A stretch of DNA of 48,299 nucleotides from Rhodospirillaceae bacterium (lineage in GTDB: Bacteria > Pseudomonadota > Alphaproteobacteria > Reyranellales > Reyranellaceae): positions 1 to 48,299 of the forward strand of contig WOUR01000040.1 in NCBI GenBank assembly GCA_009772935.1. The letters run 5' to 3'. A program made the position numbers and the translations under genes. Positions 7,958 through 16,422 of the stretch are shown piece after piece. How positions within the stretch are numbered: the first letter of the stretch is position 1; every line of letters starts with the position of its first letter. A model generated the notes under the pieces. It saw only the letters and a program-made list of their open reading frames with translations. It searched no databases and had not been told where the DNA came from.

Positions 7958-9757
7958 CTACGCCGGGGACGGGCTCACGGCGTAAATGGCGACAGGCAGG
8001 GTCTTGCCCTTCACGACGACGACATCGACCGGCCGGATGGTGCTGGCCTCGGGGTTGGAGAGCTCCCGGTAGGTAAATTCCGAGATCAGCATCGGCGCAG
8101 CATAGTCCTTGGTGAGGCTCTCGATCCGCGCCGCCAGGTTCACGGCGTCGGAAATGACGGTCCCGTCCATGCGATGCTTCTCGCCGATCGTACCCAGCAT
8201 CAGCGATCCCGTATTGATGCCAATGCCGATCTCGATCGGCGGCAGGCCGGTGGCGCGCCGTTCGGCATTGAAGCCGTCCAAGGCGGCCAACATCGCGAGT
8301 CCGGCCTGCAAAGCATCGTCGGCATTGGCGAACAACGCCATGATGGCGTCGCCGATATACTTGTCGATGAAGCCGTGATGGTCGCGGATCACCGGCCCCA
8401 TGCGCTCGAGATAGGTGTTGATGAACGCGAAGGTCTCGTCCGGGCTCATCTGTTCCGACAGGGTGGTGAAGCCGCGGATGTCGGAAAACAGGATGCTCAT
8501 GGTCCGGCGCTTGTTGTCCCCCAGTTCCACATCGGCGACCGACGGCTTGCCTACGATCGACAGGAAGGCCTGCGGCACGAAGCGCTCGATCGACACATTC
8601 GTATGCTTCAGGTCGAGAATCGTCCGGCGCACCGCGTCGCGCATGGAGGCGAAGCTCTTGGCGAGCTGGCCGATCTCGTCGATGCGGTTGGTATTGGCGA
8701 TGGCCTGATCGAGGTCGCCCTCGGCAATGGCGCCCGCCTCGCCGCGCAGGCTGAACAGGGGATCGAGAAGCTGCCTCTGCAGGAGGCGCGAGGCGATCCA
8801 GAACACGATCGGCAGCATGACGGCGAGCACGATGATCGAACTCAGCAGCACATGCAGGACCGCCTCCCGCGCCAGGCCCGTGTCGTAGGTGATCTTGCGG
8901 ATGACGAACTTCGAGGTGACCGGGTGACCGGCCTGCGTCCCCGCCCGGGTCTCCTCGCCGCTGTAGACCGTGAGATACCGGCCATTGCCGGCCGGAACTT
9001 CCTCGCGCCGCACCTTCATCAGGCGCTCGACCAGCGCGGGCTCGAGCTTCTTGCCGATTTGCAGCAGCGACCAAGCGCCGGCGGGCGTGACCAGATAGAG
9101 GTCGACTTCCTTCAGGTAGGGATTGGAGCGTAGCGCGTCGGCAAACAGGTCCTGGAAGAAGTACGCCCCCATCCAGCTGAAGTTTCCCTCCGCCAGGCTG
9201 GCGCGCACATCGGTCGAGGTCTCGATGATGTAGTCCTTCCCCTCGGGCCCGAAGTAGCTGTAGGTGCGCAGCGTGCCGGTCAGGCTGGACAGGTCGATGC
9301 CGTCGCTCATCACCTTGTTCGAGCCGTAGACCGTATCGAGGAAGCGCGTGAAGCTGCTCTCGGGGAAGGTCAAGTTCATGTCGCTGGCGAGATTGGTCTG
9401 AAAGACCCTGTGCGCGCGATCGACGAAGTAGATGTGCTGCACGCCGTACTTGCGGGTCAGCGAATCCAGCTCGGCCATGGTGAGGTCGCCAGGGGCCCGA
9501 CCTGTCCTGTCGAGCTCCGCCGCGATCTGCGGCAGGACCTTGTCCATGTGCGCGACGATTTCCACGTGCTGCGAGCGCAGCAGCGTCTCGAAGACGGCGA
9601 AGCGATCGGACAGGCTGCTCTCCAGCCTATGGATCTCGGCATCCTGCTTCTCCGAGACCAGCCGGTACATAGCCATCGAGGCCACGACCGTCGCGCCCAG
9701 GCTCACGGCTAGCATGACCGCGAACAGGAAGACGCTGACCTTGCGCTTCAATCCCAT
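7958..9757 (-). CDS. Membrane-bound class III adenylate/guanylate cyclase with HAMP domain
   Basis: A 599-residue protein: N-terminal helix (about 8-30), periplasmic sensor of about 265 residues, second helix (about 300-325), HAMP (about 325-380) and a class III catalytic domain (about 415-590). The metal-binding aspartates are D426 in LFSDIRGF and D470 in YIGDAIMALF, and the transition-state residues are N540 and R544 in VNLAARIE, so it should be active. It makes cyclic nucleotide, probably cAMP, in response to an unknown periplasmic signal. Start supported by GGGAGGGC. It converges on the nitrile hydratase operon with a three-base gap. Confidence 0.92.
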   Translation of the reverse strand: MGLKRKVSVFLFAVMLAVSLGATVVASMAMYRLVSEKQDAEIHRLESSLSDRFAVFETLLRSQHVEIVAHMDKVLPQIAAELDRTGRAPGDLTMAELDSLTRKYGVQHIYFVDRAHRVFQTNLASDMNLTFPESSFTRFLDTVYGSNKVMSDGIDLSSLTGTLRTYSYFGPEGKDYIIETSTDVRASLAEGNFSWMGAYFFQDLFADALRSNPYLKEVDLYLVTPAGAWSLLQIGKKLEPALVERLMKVRREEVPAGNGRYLTVYSGEETRAGTQAGHPVTSKFVIRKITYDTGLAREAVLHVLLSSIIVLAVMLPIVFWIASRLLQRQLLDPLFSLRGEAGAIAEGDLDQAIANTNRIDEIGQLAKSFASMRDAVRRTILDLKHTNVSIERFVPQAFLSIVGKPSVADVELGDNKRRTMSILFSDIRGFTTLSEQMSPDETFAFINTYLERMGPVIRDHHGFIDKYIGDAIMALFANADDALQAGLAMLAALDGFNAERRATGLPPIEIGIGINTGSLMLGTIGEKHRMDGTVISDAVNLAARIESLTKDYAAPMLISEFTYRELSNPEASTIRPVDVVVVKGKTLPVAIYAVSPSPA

Positions 9758-9798
9758 GAATGCCCTCCCTGGATCCCGGAGAGCGGGGACGCAGGCTC

Positions 9799-10327
9799 CT
9801 ACTTCGACACGCCGAAGAACAGGTTGGGAAAGTACAGCGCGATGTCGGGGAAGGCGATGAGGATCAGCACGCCGACGAAGGCCACCAGCACATAGGGGAT
9901 GTCCGACCGGTAGATGTCGCTCATCGTCGCGCTCGGCGGCGCCACCGCCTTCAGGTGGAACAGGTTGAAGCCGAAGGGCGGCGTCATGTAGCCGATCTCC
10001 ATCACGACAACGAAGCGACGCCGAACCAGATCGGATTCCACCCGTACGGGTCCACCACGGCCAGGAAGACCGGCATCGTGATCAGTATGATCCCCACCGG
10101 GTCCGGCACCACGCCGAGCAGGAGCAGTATGAAGAGAATGACGGCCAGTGCTCCCACTGGCCGCCCGGAATGAGCGACATCAGGTGGTTCATCAGCTAGT
10201 TCGCGCCCAGCGTGTTGTAAGTGGTCGAGAACGCATGGGCGGCGAACGGAATCCACATGACCGGCCCGGCATGCCGTGACAGCGTGTAGAAGCAGCTCAG
10301 GGCAATGCCCAAGCGCCACAACCGCCA
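9799..10327 (-). pseudogene. Decayed TRAP transporter large permease (DctM-like), C-terminal remnant
   Basis: Reading backwards, three pieces of one permease are recognisable in different frames. GPVMWIPFAAHAFSTTYNTLGAN is followed by an in-frame TAG at about 10197 and LMNHLMSLIPGG; then, in another frame, LLLGVVPDPVGIILITMPVF and GWNPIWFGV; then, after a second shift near 10010, MEIGYMTPPFGFNLFHLKAVAP to the stop at 9799. The last block is the conserved DctM C-terminus. At least two frameshifts and one stop make it non-functional. Its 5' part is missing, cut off at the inverted-end repeat that starts at 10328. No dctP or dctQ gene is near. Confidence 0.8.
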
Positions 10328-10492
10328 GCAGGCCGTTGAAAAAGGCTGGAGTCACGGCATATAAACGAAACAAACGCAATATACGAAACGAACGAATCGA
10401 ATGCCGCAACCTCGGAATTCTGTGCAACGGTGACCGTCAGCGCAACAATGTTGCGTGCCGGCACTTCCGAACGGCCTATTCCAACAGCCTTC
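10328..10492 (-). repeat. Short dispersed repeat with inverted ends, copy A (MITE-like)
   Basis: A 165-base segment that matches 23451-23595 in opposite orientation. The right end (GCAGGCCGTTGAAAA on the plus strand at 10328) and the left end (GAAGGCTGTTGGAAT on the minus strand from 10492) form an imperfect inverted repeat of about 15 bases. The interior contains AACATTGTT and a run of TTTCGTTTG-type units, with an extra unit compared with copy B. The element overlaps the last codons and stop of the PepSY gene, and the truncated TRAP remnant begins at its other end. No transposase reading frame is inside. Confidence 0.6.
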
Positions 10493-12002
10493 TGGAGGTG
10501 CGCTTCAACCGGGAGGCCGTCCATCCCGCGACGGCTGCTCCGCACAGGAGCGCCAGATCCATGCCGGCGACAGGCCAGAGGTGGCGCTGGCCGAGGCTGC
10601 GCCACAGCGGGTCATCCGTCGTGAGCCCGTTGAGGATCACCGCCGCGACCGCCAGCGCGGCGATTACCATGCACTGCTCCCGCCAGGCCTCGCGGCGACG
10701 TGTCCACGCATGAGCGAACATCAGCAGCCAGGCCAGGTAGAAGGTCCAGATTTCGAGCTCGCGGCGCTCCGCGCCCCAGGCCGAGGCGTCGGACGGTAAC
10801 AGCCTGTTGGCGACGAAGAAGGCCAGCGTGGCGGCCACGATCCCGCCGATGGAGCCGACGGTCAGCCCTTCGACGAAGGGCACGCCGCGCAGTCCGAGCT
10901 GGGCGTGGCGTTTGCGACGAGACTCCACCCAGAAGAGGAACCCCGTGGCGATCAGGACGCAGCCCGCGAGGCCCAGGGCGAAGTAGATCCAGCGCAGGCT
11001 CCAGTGATCGAACTGGATGAAGTGGAACCCGGTGATGAACCGGTGGACGTTCATGACGGGCTTTCCCGTGTTGCTCGACAGGACGGCGCCGGTACCGGCG
11101 TCGAAATAGAGAGCGTCGACCGGCATGGTCACTCGGTCGTCGACGAACGACCGGCGCACCTCGACATAGGCGTTCGCGTCGCCACGATGGAACACCCGGA
11201 ACAATTGCGGCGTCCCTCCTCCCCACTGGCGCGAAGCCTCCGCGACCATGGCATCCAGCGATGCCGGGGACGGTCCCGGCCGGTCGAGCCGCGGCCGTCC
11301 ATAGATGCCGTAGGACTCCTGCACGAAGGCCTGCCGGTCGCCGCGATAGGACGTCTCCCAGGCGCCGGAGAAGTAGACCGTGAAGAAGATGACCAGACCC
11401 GACAGGGTGATGAAGAAGTGGAAAGGCAGCCCGACCACGCCCATGACGTTGTGCAGGTCCAGCACGACCCGCCGCGGTTTCCGGTCAGACCGGAAGGTGA
11501 AGAAGTCGGCGAAGATCTTGCGATGGATGACGACCCCGGAAACACAGAGCGCCAGCATCGCCATCCCCGCAAAGCCGACGATCCAGAGGCCCAGCGACCA
11601 GGCCTTGATGTGCAGATTGACGTGGAACGGATAGATGAAGCCCGAACCACCCCATGTGCCGGAGTCCGGAAGAAGGGCCGACGTCGAGGGATCGGCGTGG
11701 CGGTATCGCAGCCTGCCCGGAGCCTCCAGGTAGCCGACGCGCGCGACGGGCTCGCGATCGGTCGGAAAGAGAACGAGCCATTGCGGTGACGCGCCGATCG
11801 CCGGCTGCAGTTCGCGCGCGAGCGCGTCCACGGACTTGAACTCGGCCGGCGCCAGCCGCGTCGCTGGCATCATCCAGCGATCAATCTCGCGGTCGAACAC
11901 TGACAGGCTGCCCATCCAGAAGACCGCGAACAGCACCGCGCCCACGCAGACGCCCGCCCAGGTGTGCAGCCAGTTCATGGAAGCCCGGAACGTCTGCTCC
12001 AT
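10476..12002 (-). CDS. PepSY-associated membrane protein of the iron-uptake unit
   Basis: A 508-residue inner-membrane protein with MNWLHTWAGVCVGAVLFAVFW near residues 9-29, the classic first helix of PepSY_TM proteins. Further helices lie near 140-165, 190-220, 340-365, 380-405 and three more at the C-terminus; two large periplasmic loops carry PepSY-type segments. The motif LDLHNVMGVVGLPFHF and HVNLHIKAW hold conserved His residues that may bind haem or iron. Encoded 21 bases after the TonB-dependent receptor, it likely reduces or processes ferric siderophore in the periplasm (inference from family context). Its last few codons and TAG lie in the inverted end of the repeat. Confidence 0.88.
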   Translation of the reverse strand: MEQTFRASMNWLHTWAGVCVGAVLFAVFWMGSLSVFDREIDRWMMPATRLAPAEFKSVDALARELQPAIGASPQWLVLFPTDREPVARVGYLEAPGRLRYRHADPSTSALLPDSGTWGGSGFIYPFHVNLHIKAWSLGLWIVGFAGMAMLALCVSGVVIHRKIFADFFTFRSDRKPRRVVLDLHNVMGVVGLPFHFFITLSGLVIFFTVYFSGAWETSYRGDRQAFVQESYGIYGRPRLDRPGPSPASLDAMVAEASRQWGGGTPQLFRVFHRGDANAYVEVRRSFVDDRVTMPVDALYFDAGTGAVLSSNTGKPVMNVHRFITGFHFIQFDHWSLRWIYFALGLAGCVLIATGFLFWVESRRKRHAQLGLRGVPFVEGLTVGSIGGIVAATLAFFVANRLLPSDASAWGAERRELEIWTFYLAWLLMFAHAWTRRREAWREQCMVIAALAVAAVILNGLTTDDPLWRSLGQRHLWPVAGMDLALLCGAAVAGWTASRLKRTSRRLLE

Positions 12003-12023
12003 GTCGAGACCGCCGAGCGCTTC

Positions 12024-14465
12024 CTAGAAGTCCGCCGTCAGCGACAAGCGGAAGGTGCGCGGGGCGCCAAGGAACATGAACGTCGCCGTCTGGTTGCTGC
12101 CCGCCCAGTAGTTGGCATCGAGGACGTTGTCGACGTCGAAGCGGGCCACCAACATCTTCCCCTTGGCGCCCGGATTCTCAAAACTGTAGCGGGCCCCGAG
12201 ATCGAAGCGGGTCCATTGCGGCATCATCCGCCGCGGATAGGTCGTGTCGATGTACTGCGCCCCAGTGTAGATCGCGCGCCCCGCCAGGGTGAGGCCTGGC
12301 ACGAACGGCAGGTCGACCTCGCCCGACAGGTTGAGCGTGAACTGCGGCGTGAAGGGCGCGACCCAACCATCAGCAGTCCCGCCCTGTGTCTTGGCGAGCA
12401 CCGGGTTCAGGAACACAGCGCCGCCCAGAAGCCTGAATCCTTTCGCGGGCTCGCCGAACACGTTGAGTTCGAGGCCCTGGTTGACCTGCTGCCCGTTCAC
12501 GCCCTGGGTGTTGGTCGCGGTGTTCGTGATCACGCTGGGCTGCGTGATCTGGAACAGCGCCGCGGTGGTCGTGAAGGTGCCCCAGTCGACTTTCACGCCG
12601 GCCTCGATCTGATTGGACACGTAGGGCGGCAGGATCGTGCCGGCATTGGCGAACGGGACCTGCACCACGGTGCCCTGCTGCAGGCCCTGGATGTAGTTGC
12701 CATAAAGCGAGACGTTCTCGAACGGCTTCACGACCAGCGCCACGGCGGGGCTGACGACGGTCTGGTCATAGCTTGCGGTCACGGCACCGGTCACCGCGTT
12801 GTAGTTGTTGGACTGGACGTTCTGCGCCCGCAGGCCGGCGGTGAGCTGCACGCGGTTGTTCAGCGAGGAGATCGTGTCGGCGATGCCGATGCTATTGAAG
12901 CCGGAGGCCGACGTCTTGTTCGCCGCCGGCGTCGGGATGTTTGGCCGCGCGATCAGCGTCGCATTGTAGATGTTCGTCGCAAAGGCCCCACCCTGCGAGA
13001 CGTTCACCTGGCCGTTGCTCTGCTGAAGGGTCGACGCCGTGAGCGCGAGCTCGTGGTTGACGTCCGCCGTGCTGAACAGGGCCCGCAGGCCGCCCTGGGC
13101 GGTCAGGCTCGTTGTGTACTGGCTGAAGTTGAGCGGCGCCAGCGCCGTACCTGCGCCGTTGAAATTCGTGATGGTCGTCGCTGCCGAATAGAGGCCGCCC
13201 ATGCGATAATCATGGGCGCCGGCCGACGCGTACAGTGTGACGTTGTCGGTGATGTCCATCTCGAGCCGGAAGACACCGAACGCGTCCTTGCGCCCCTGGA
13301 AACCCCAGGGCTGCGCGGTTGGATTGGTGCGGACGTTCGGCGCATACGGGAGCTGCACGCCCGGCGCCAGGGTCAGGTAGGGCGTGATGCCGGAGATGTA
13401 TTGATTCTGGTATCCCAGATCGGTCGAAAGCCGCACGCGCTCTCCGCGGACATCAAAGCCGAGGACTGCCAGGGCCCTCTGGTCGGCATTGTACTGGATG
13501 TCGGTCTGGCCGCCTCGGAACACGCCGTTGAAGCGCACGCCGAATTCCTTGTCCTCGCCGAAGCGGCGGCCGAAATCGATATGCCCGCCGAACTGGCTGC
13601 CGGAGATGTAGCTCGCCGTCGCCTGGGTCAGGTCCTCCTTGGGAGCCCGCTTCGGCACGACATTGATGTTGCCGCCGATCGACCCGAAGGGCGGGATGCC
13701 ATTCAGCAGAGCGCTCGGCCCCTTCAGCACCTCCACCCGCTCGGCCATCTCCGCCATGATCGACGAGTTGGGCAGCATTCCATAAAGGCCGCCATACGAA
13801 GTGTCCGAATTGTCCACGGGAAATCCGCGGATCTTGACCTGGTCGGTGCCGGGACTGTTGTCGCCCCGGGTGATCCGGACAGACGGGTCATCGATCAACA
13901 CGTCACGCACCGTCTTGGCCTGCTGATCCTGCGCCTTCTTTGCCGTGTAGTTCGACTGGTTGAACGGCGTGTCCATCACCGCGCGATTGCCGAGCAAGCC
14001 GAGCTGGCCGCCGGTCGCGACCTGCCCGCCGGCATAGACCGGCGGCGCATTGTCGATCATGGCCTGCGGCGGCACGAGGAAGGCGCCCTGCACCTGCACG
14101 GGATCGAGCTGCAGCGCGCCGCCGGCGTCCGGCGCGCCGGAGATCGTGACCGTGTTGGCCGAGGTGAAGCGGAAGCCCACGCCGGTTCCCGCGAGAAGCA
14201 GCCGAAGGGCCTGCTCGACGGTCATGCTCCCGCCGATGGCGGTGCTCGTCTTGCCGTTGACGGCGGCGTTGTTCACCACGATCTGCACACCCGCCTGCTG
14301 GCCGAAGGCGGTCAGGGCCTGCGCCAGCGGCTGCGACGGCACATTGAAGGTCGCCGGCCGGCCGGCCTGCGCCTGTTGCGATCCGACCGGGACGCCCTGG
14401 GCGAGCACGGCGCCGCCCATGAGGGTACCTGCCGCAACGACGGCAACCGTGATCCTCGAAAACAC
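12024..14465 (-). CDS. TonB-dependent siderophore receptor with N-terminal STN signalling domain
   Basis: An 813-residue outer-membrane protein: signal peptide (1-22, ending VLAQ), STN/secretin-TonB domain (about 39-110, FNVPSQPLAQALTAFGQQAG), plug domain (about 165-270, with VRDVLIDDPSV and ERVEVLKGPSALLNG) and a beta barrel ending in Phe (LSLTADF), as expected for Bam-dependent insertion. The STN domain means it signals substrate binding to the FecR protein encoded just upstream. Closest in style to ferric-hydroxamate/pyoverdine-type receptors; the ligand is unknown. Start is a GTG at 14465 after GGGAGAGG. Confidence 0.93.
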   Translation of the reverse strand: MFSRITVAVVAAGTLMGGAVLAQGVPVGSQQAQAGRPATFNVPSQPLAQALTAFGQQAGVQIVVNNAAVNGKTSTAIGGSMTVEQALRLLLAGTGVGFRFTSANTVTISGAPDAGGALQLDPVQVQGAFLVPPQAMIDNAPPVYAGGQVATGGQLGLLGNRAVMDTPFNQSNYTAKKAQDQQAKTVRDVLIDDPSVRITRGDNSPGTDQVKIRGFPVDNSDTSYGGLYGMLPNSSIMAEMAERVEVLKGPSALLNGIPPFGSIGGNINVVPKRAPKEDLTQATASYISGSQFGGHIDFGRRFGEDKEFGVRFNGVFRGGQTDIQYNADQRALAVLGFDVRGERVRLSTDLGYQNQYISGITPYLTLAPGVQLPYAPNVRTNPTAQPWGFQGRKDAFGVFRLEMDITDNVTLYASAGAHDYRMGGLYSAATTITNFNGAGTALAPLNFSQYTTSLTAQGGLRALFSTADVNHELALTASTLQQSNGQVNVSQGGAFATNIYNATLIARPNIPTPAANKTSASGFNSIGIADTISSLNNRVQLTAGLRAQNVQSNNYNAVTGAVTASYDQTVVSPAVALVVKPFENVSLYGNYIQGLQQGTVVQVPFANAGTILPPYVSNQIEAGVKVDWGTFTTTAALFQITQPSVITNTATNTQGVNGQQVNQGLELNVFGEPAKGFRLLGGAVFLNPVLAKTQGGTADGWVAPFTPQFTLNLSGEVDLPFVPGLTLAGRAIYTGAQYIDTTYPRRMMPQWTRFDLGARYSFENPGAKGKMLVARFDVDNVLDANYWAGSNQTATFMFLGAPRTFRLSLTADF

Positions 14466-14598
14466 AGACCTCTCCCCCGAAAGTCCGTTGCCGGCGGGTC
14501 ACGGAACGCAAAGCCGCGAGCAACAGGCTCGCACCTGGAACAAGACTGATGAAGACGGGTCGACTTAAGCGAAAATCGCAAAAAAGTTCACGGCTCGC

Positions 14599-15573
14599 CT
14601 AACGCTTCGTAATGACCGAGAGGTAGGGCGTGATCTGGCTGAGCTTTCCGTGCTGCGATTCGGCCAGCGCGTTCAGTGCTTCGCGCGGGCGCGCGAGATC
14701 GATCACGCCGGAGACCGACCGGCCGCTCAGCGAAGGATCGCGCAGGACGATCAAGCCGGGAAGATGGCGGCCGAGGATTTCCACCATGTCGCCCACGGTC
14801 GCGTCGTGCACCACGAGCTGGCGCGCCCGCCACGAGGCGACCGTCGAGACCACGACCTGGTCACGCTTCACCGACCGCGTCTGCCGGTCGACGAAGAGCC
14901 GGTCACCTGCACCGAGGCGGCTGACCTCGGCGGCGCCAGCCGACGTCACCTCCACCCTGCCGGATTGCACGGCAATCGCAATCGTGCTCGCGAGCTTGTC
15001 GACGCTGAACGCGGTCCCCGTGACGCGCACCGACACGTCGGCGGCCGTCACCCGGAAAGGCAGGTCGGGATTCGGATGGACCTGGAAGAAGGCCTGTCCG
15101 GCGAGAAGGGTGACCTTCCGCTCGCCTTCGGAGTAGTCGACGGCGATCGCACTGTCGGCGTCGAGGCTCGCCAGGCTGCCGTCGGGCAGGACGACATCGC
15201 GCAACTCGGCGACGCCCGTCATGTGATCGGCCTGGAGATGGCGCTGTATCATGGGCGCCGCAACCAGCAGCAGGCAGGCGGCGGCCAGCAGAGCGCCGGC
15301 GCCCGCCCAGAAGGCGCGCGGCCGCCGGGACGGCTTCAGCGGCAGGCCACCGTTGGACGGAACCGACGGCGCGATCGATTCCGGCGGAAGCTTGCCGAGG
15401 CGCGTCCATGTATGCTCTGCCAAGCGAAACGCCGCGCGATGGGTTTCATCCTGCCGCAACCAACTCTCGAATTCCCGCCGCAGCGCGCCGTCGCCGGGAG
15501 ACGCTTCGAGCCGCAGGAGCCAGTGGGCTGCCTGAAGCCGGACCGAGTCGTTCTTCCTGTTGGTTCCGTTCAC
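14599..15573 (-). CDS. FecR-type anti-sigma factor
   Basis: A 324-residue protein with the full FecR layout. It has a cytoplasmic DUF4880 domain (about 10-58, AAHWLLRLEAS and FESWLRQDETHRAAF), a membrane helix (about 86-106), a periplasmic FecR domain (LPDGSLASLDADSAI, VRVTGTAFSVD) and a C-terminal DUF4974 segment (VHDATVGDMVEILGRHLPG). It receives the signal from the STN domain of the receptor encoded downstream and controls the sigma factor encoded upstream. Start appears to be a GTG at 15573 after GGGGAAAC. The 133-base gap to the receptor gene may hold the sigma-dependent promoter, but no box was recognised. Confidence 0.92.
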   Translation of the reverse strand: MNGTNRKNDSVRLQAAHWLLRLEASPGDGALRREFESWLRQDETHRAAFRLAEHTWTRLGKLPPESIAPSVPSNGGLPLKPSRRPRAFWAGAGALLAAACLLLVAAPMIQRHLQADHMTGVAELRDVVLPDGSLASLDADSAIAVDYSEGERKVTLLAGQAFFQVHPNPDLPFRVTAADVSVRVTGTAFSVDKLASTIAIAVQSGRVEVTSAGAAEVSRLGAGDRLFVDRQTRSVKRDQVVVSTVASWRARQLVVHDATVGDMVEILGRHLPGLIVLRDPSLSGRSVSGVIDLARPREALNALAESQHGKLSQITPYLSVITKR

Positions 15574-15675
15574 AAAGGTTTCCCCGGTGCGAGGCAGCCG
15601 AAGCTGCCATCCTCCCCGACAAGTAGACGGTTGTCGCGGCGCCGACTTAAGAACGGCTTGTAAATATTGTTGCCG

Positions 15676-16191
15676 CTACCTGTCGTCGTCGCCGAGCAGG
15701 CGCTGCATCGCATGAACCAGCGCTTCGGCGACGATCTGATGCGTGCGCGGAACCGACAGTTTGAGGCGGTCCGCCACTTCCTGAAGAGGCCGCTCCTCGA
15801 GCTTGTACATGCGAAAGGCGAGTTGGGTCCGTTCAGGCAGTTCCTGGATCGCCTCCAGCAGTGCCCGGAACTCGTCGCGTTGCAACGCGACGTCCTCGGC
15901 CGTCGGCATCGGCGCGGGCAGCGCCTGCCAGGTCACGCTCGCTGGCGACTGCGGCACTTCCCTCACCCGGCGCTTGCCCCAGTCGAGCGCCAGGTTCCGG
16001 ACGATGGAGTAGAGGTAGCTCAGGGGGTGGCCGATCTCCTGCCCCTTGGCCGCCCGCGAGGACAGGCGCAGCCAGGCTTCCTGCACGACGTCCTCGGCGA
16101 TCGCCCGGTCGCCGAGGAACCTGTTGGCATAGTTCAACAGGTCGTCGCGATGCTCGATGTAGACGGAAAGAGACGTAGGCGACGGTGCCAA
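15676..16191 (-). CDS. ECF sigma factor, FecI-like
   Basis: About 171 residues with sigma region 2 (YANRFLGDRAIAEDVVQEAWLRL, then LYSIVRNLALDW) and region 4 (LPERTQLAFRMYKLEERPLQEVADRLKLSV with a helix-turn-helix). It should direct polymerase to the receptor operon when released by the adjacent FecR. No ATG exists at the front. A TTG at 16221 lies inside the Fur-type box and at or before the inferred transcription start, so the TTG at 16191 was preferred; this is uncertain. Order sigma, FecR, receptor, PepSY on one strand is the classic surface-signalling cassette. Confidence 0.88.
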   Translation of the reverse strand: MAPSPTSLSVYIEHRDDLLNYANRFLGDRAIAEDVVQEAWLRLSSRAAKGQEIGHPLSYLYSIVRNLALDWGKRRVREVPQSPASVTWQALPAPMPTAEDVALQRDEFRALLEAIQELPERTQLAFRMYKLEERPLQEVADRLKLSVPRTHQIVAEALVHAMQRLLGDDDR

Positions 16192-16205
16192 AGGCCGATC
16201 CGAAA

Positions 16206-16220
16206 TGCGAATTATTCGCA
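16206..16220 (-). promoter_or_regulatory. Fur-type operator in front of the ECF sigma gene
   Basis: TGCGAAT-T-ATTCGCA is a perfect 7-1-7 inverted repeat, the layout of Fur boxes (TGATAATnATTATCA). It lies at the inferred transcription start of the sigma gene, where bound Fur-Fe would block polymerase, so the cassette should open under iron limitation. Seen directly; the Fur assignment follows from motif shape and gene context. Confidence 0.6.
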
Positions 16221-16223
16221 AAT

Positions 16224-16252
16224 CCTATAGGCCGGTCACCAACTGAAATCAA
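16224..16252 (-). promoter_or_regulatory. Housekeeping-type promoter of the sigma-FecR-receptor cassette
   Basis: On the minus strand TTGATT (16252-16247) and TATAGG (16229-16224) are separated by exactly 17 bases. Transcription would begin near 16217, within the Fur-type box. The promoter overlaps the tail of the decayed precursor copy. Confidence 0.5.
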
Positions 16253-16411
16253 TCGCTCCGCATCGCGCAAGCACAGGTGCGGTCAGAAAGTGCCCGTCCT
16301 TAGCCTGCGGGAAACGTCCGGCATCAACCGCGCCGCGATAGCCGACCATCCGTATCAGGTCGGCCGGGGGCCGAGGCGCACGAACTGCCGTCGACGACTA
16401 GGTGCACGCCC
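16236..16411 (-). pseudogene. Decayed tandem copy of the lasso-type precursor gene
   Basis: About 140 bases downstream of the intact precursor the same sequence recurs in damaged form. GTGCGCCTCGG is identical in both, and a one-base deletion near 16365-16370 then shifts the frame. With the frame corrected, the product reads RRQFVRLGP, then ADLIRMVGYRGAVDAGR, against PQLVRLGT and ADMTRTVGGRGAADGGR in the intact gene. The Tyr-Pro of the leader motif is lost and no start codon or ribosome site is present. The corrected frame runs to a TGA at 16236-16238, next to the sigma promoter. It is a remnant of a partial tandem duplication. Confidence 0.6.
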
Positions 16412-16422
16412 GCGGCGAGCCA

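Noticed and set aside
10297..10605. 102-codon minus frame across repeat copy A
   Set aside because: It combines antisense-frame sequence of the PepSY gene with the repeat; no independent start signal or domain.
11964..14549. An 861-codon plus-strand frame opposite the TonB-dependent receptor
   Set aside because: Shadow of the receptor, which has signal peptide, STN, plug and barrel in the minus frame.
16219..16221. TTG at 16221 as start of the ECF sigma factor
   Set aside because: It overlaps the Fur-type palindrome and lies at or before the inferred transcription start, so it would not be in the message.
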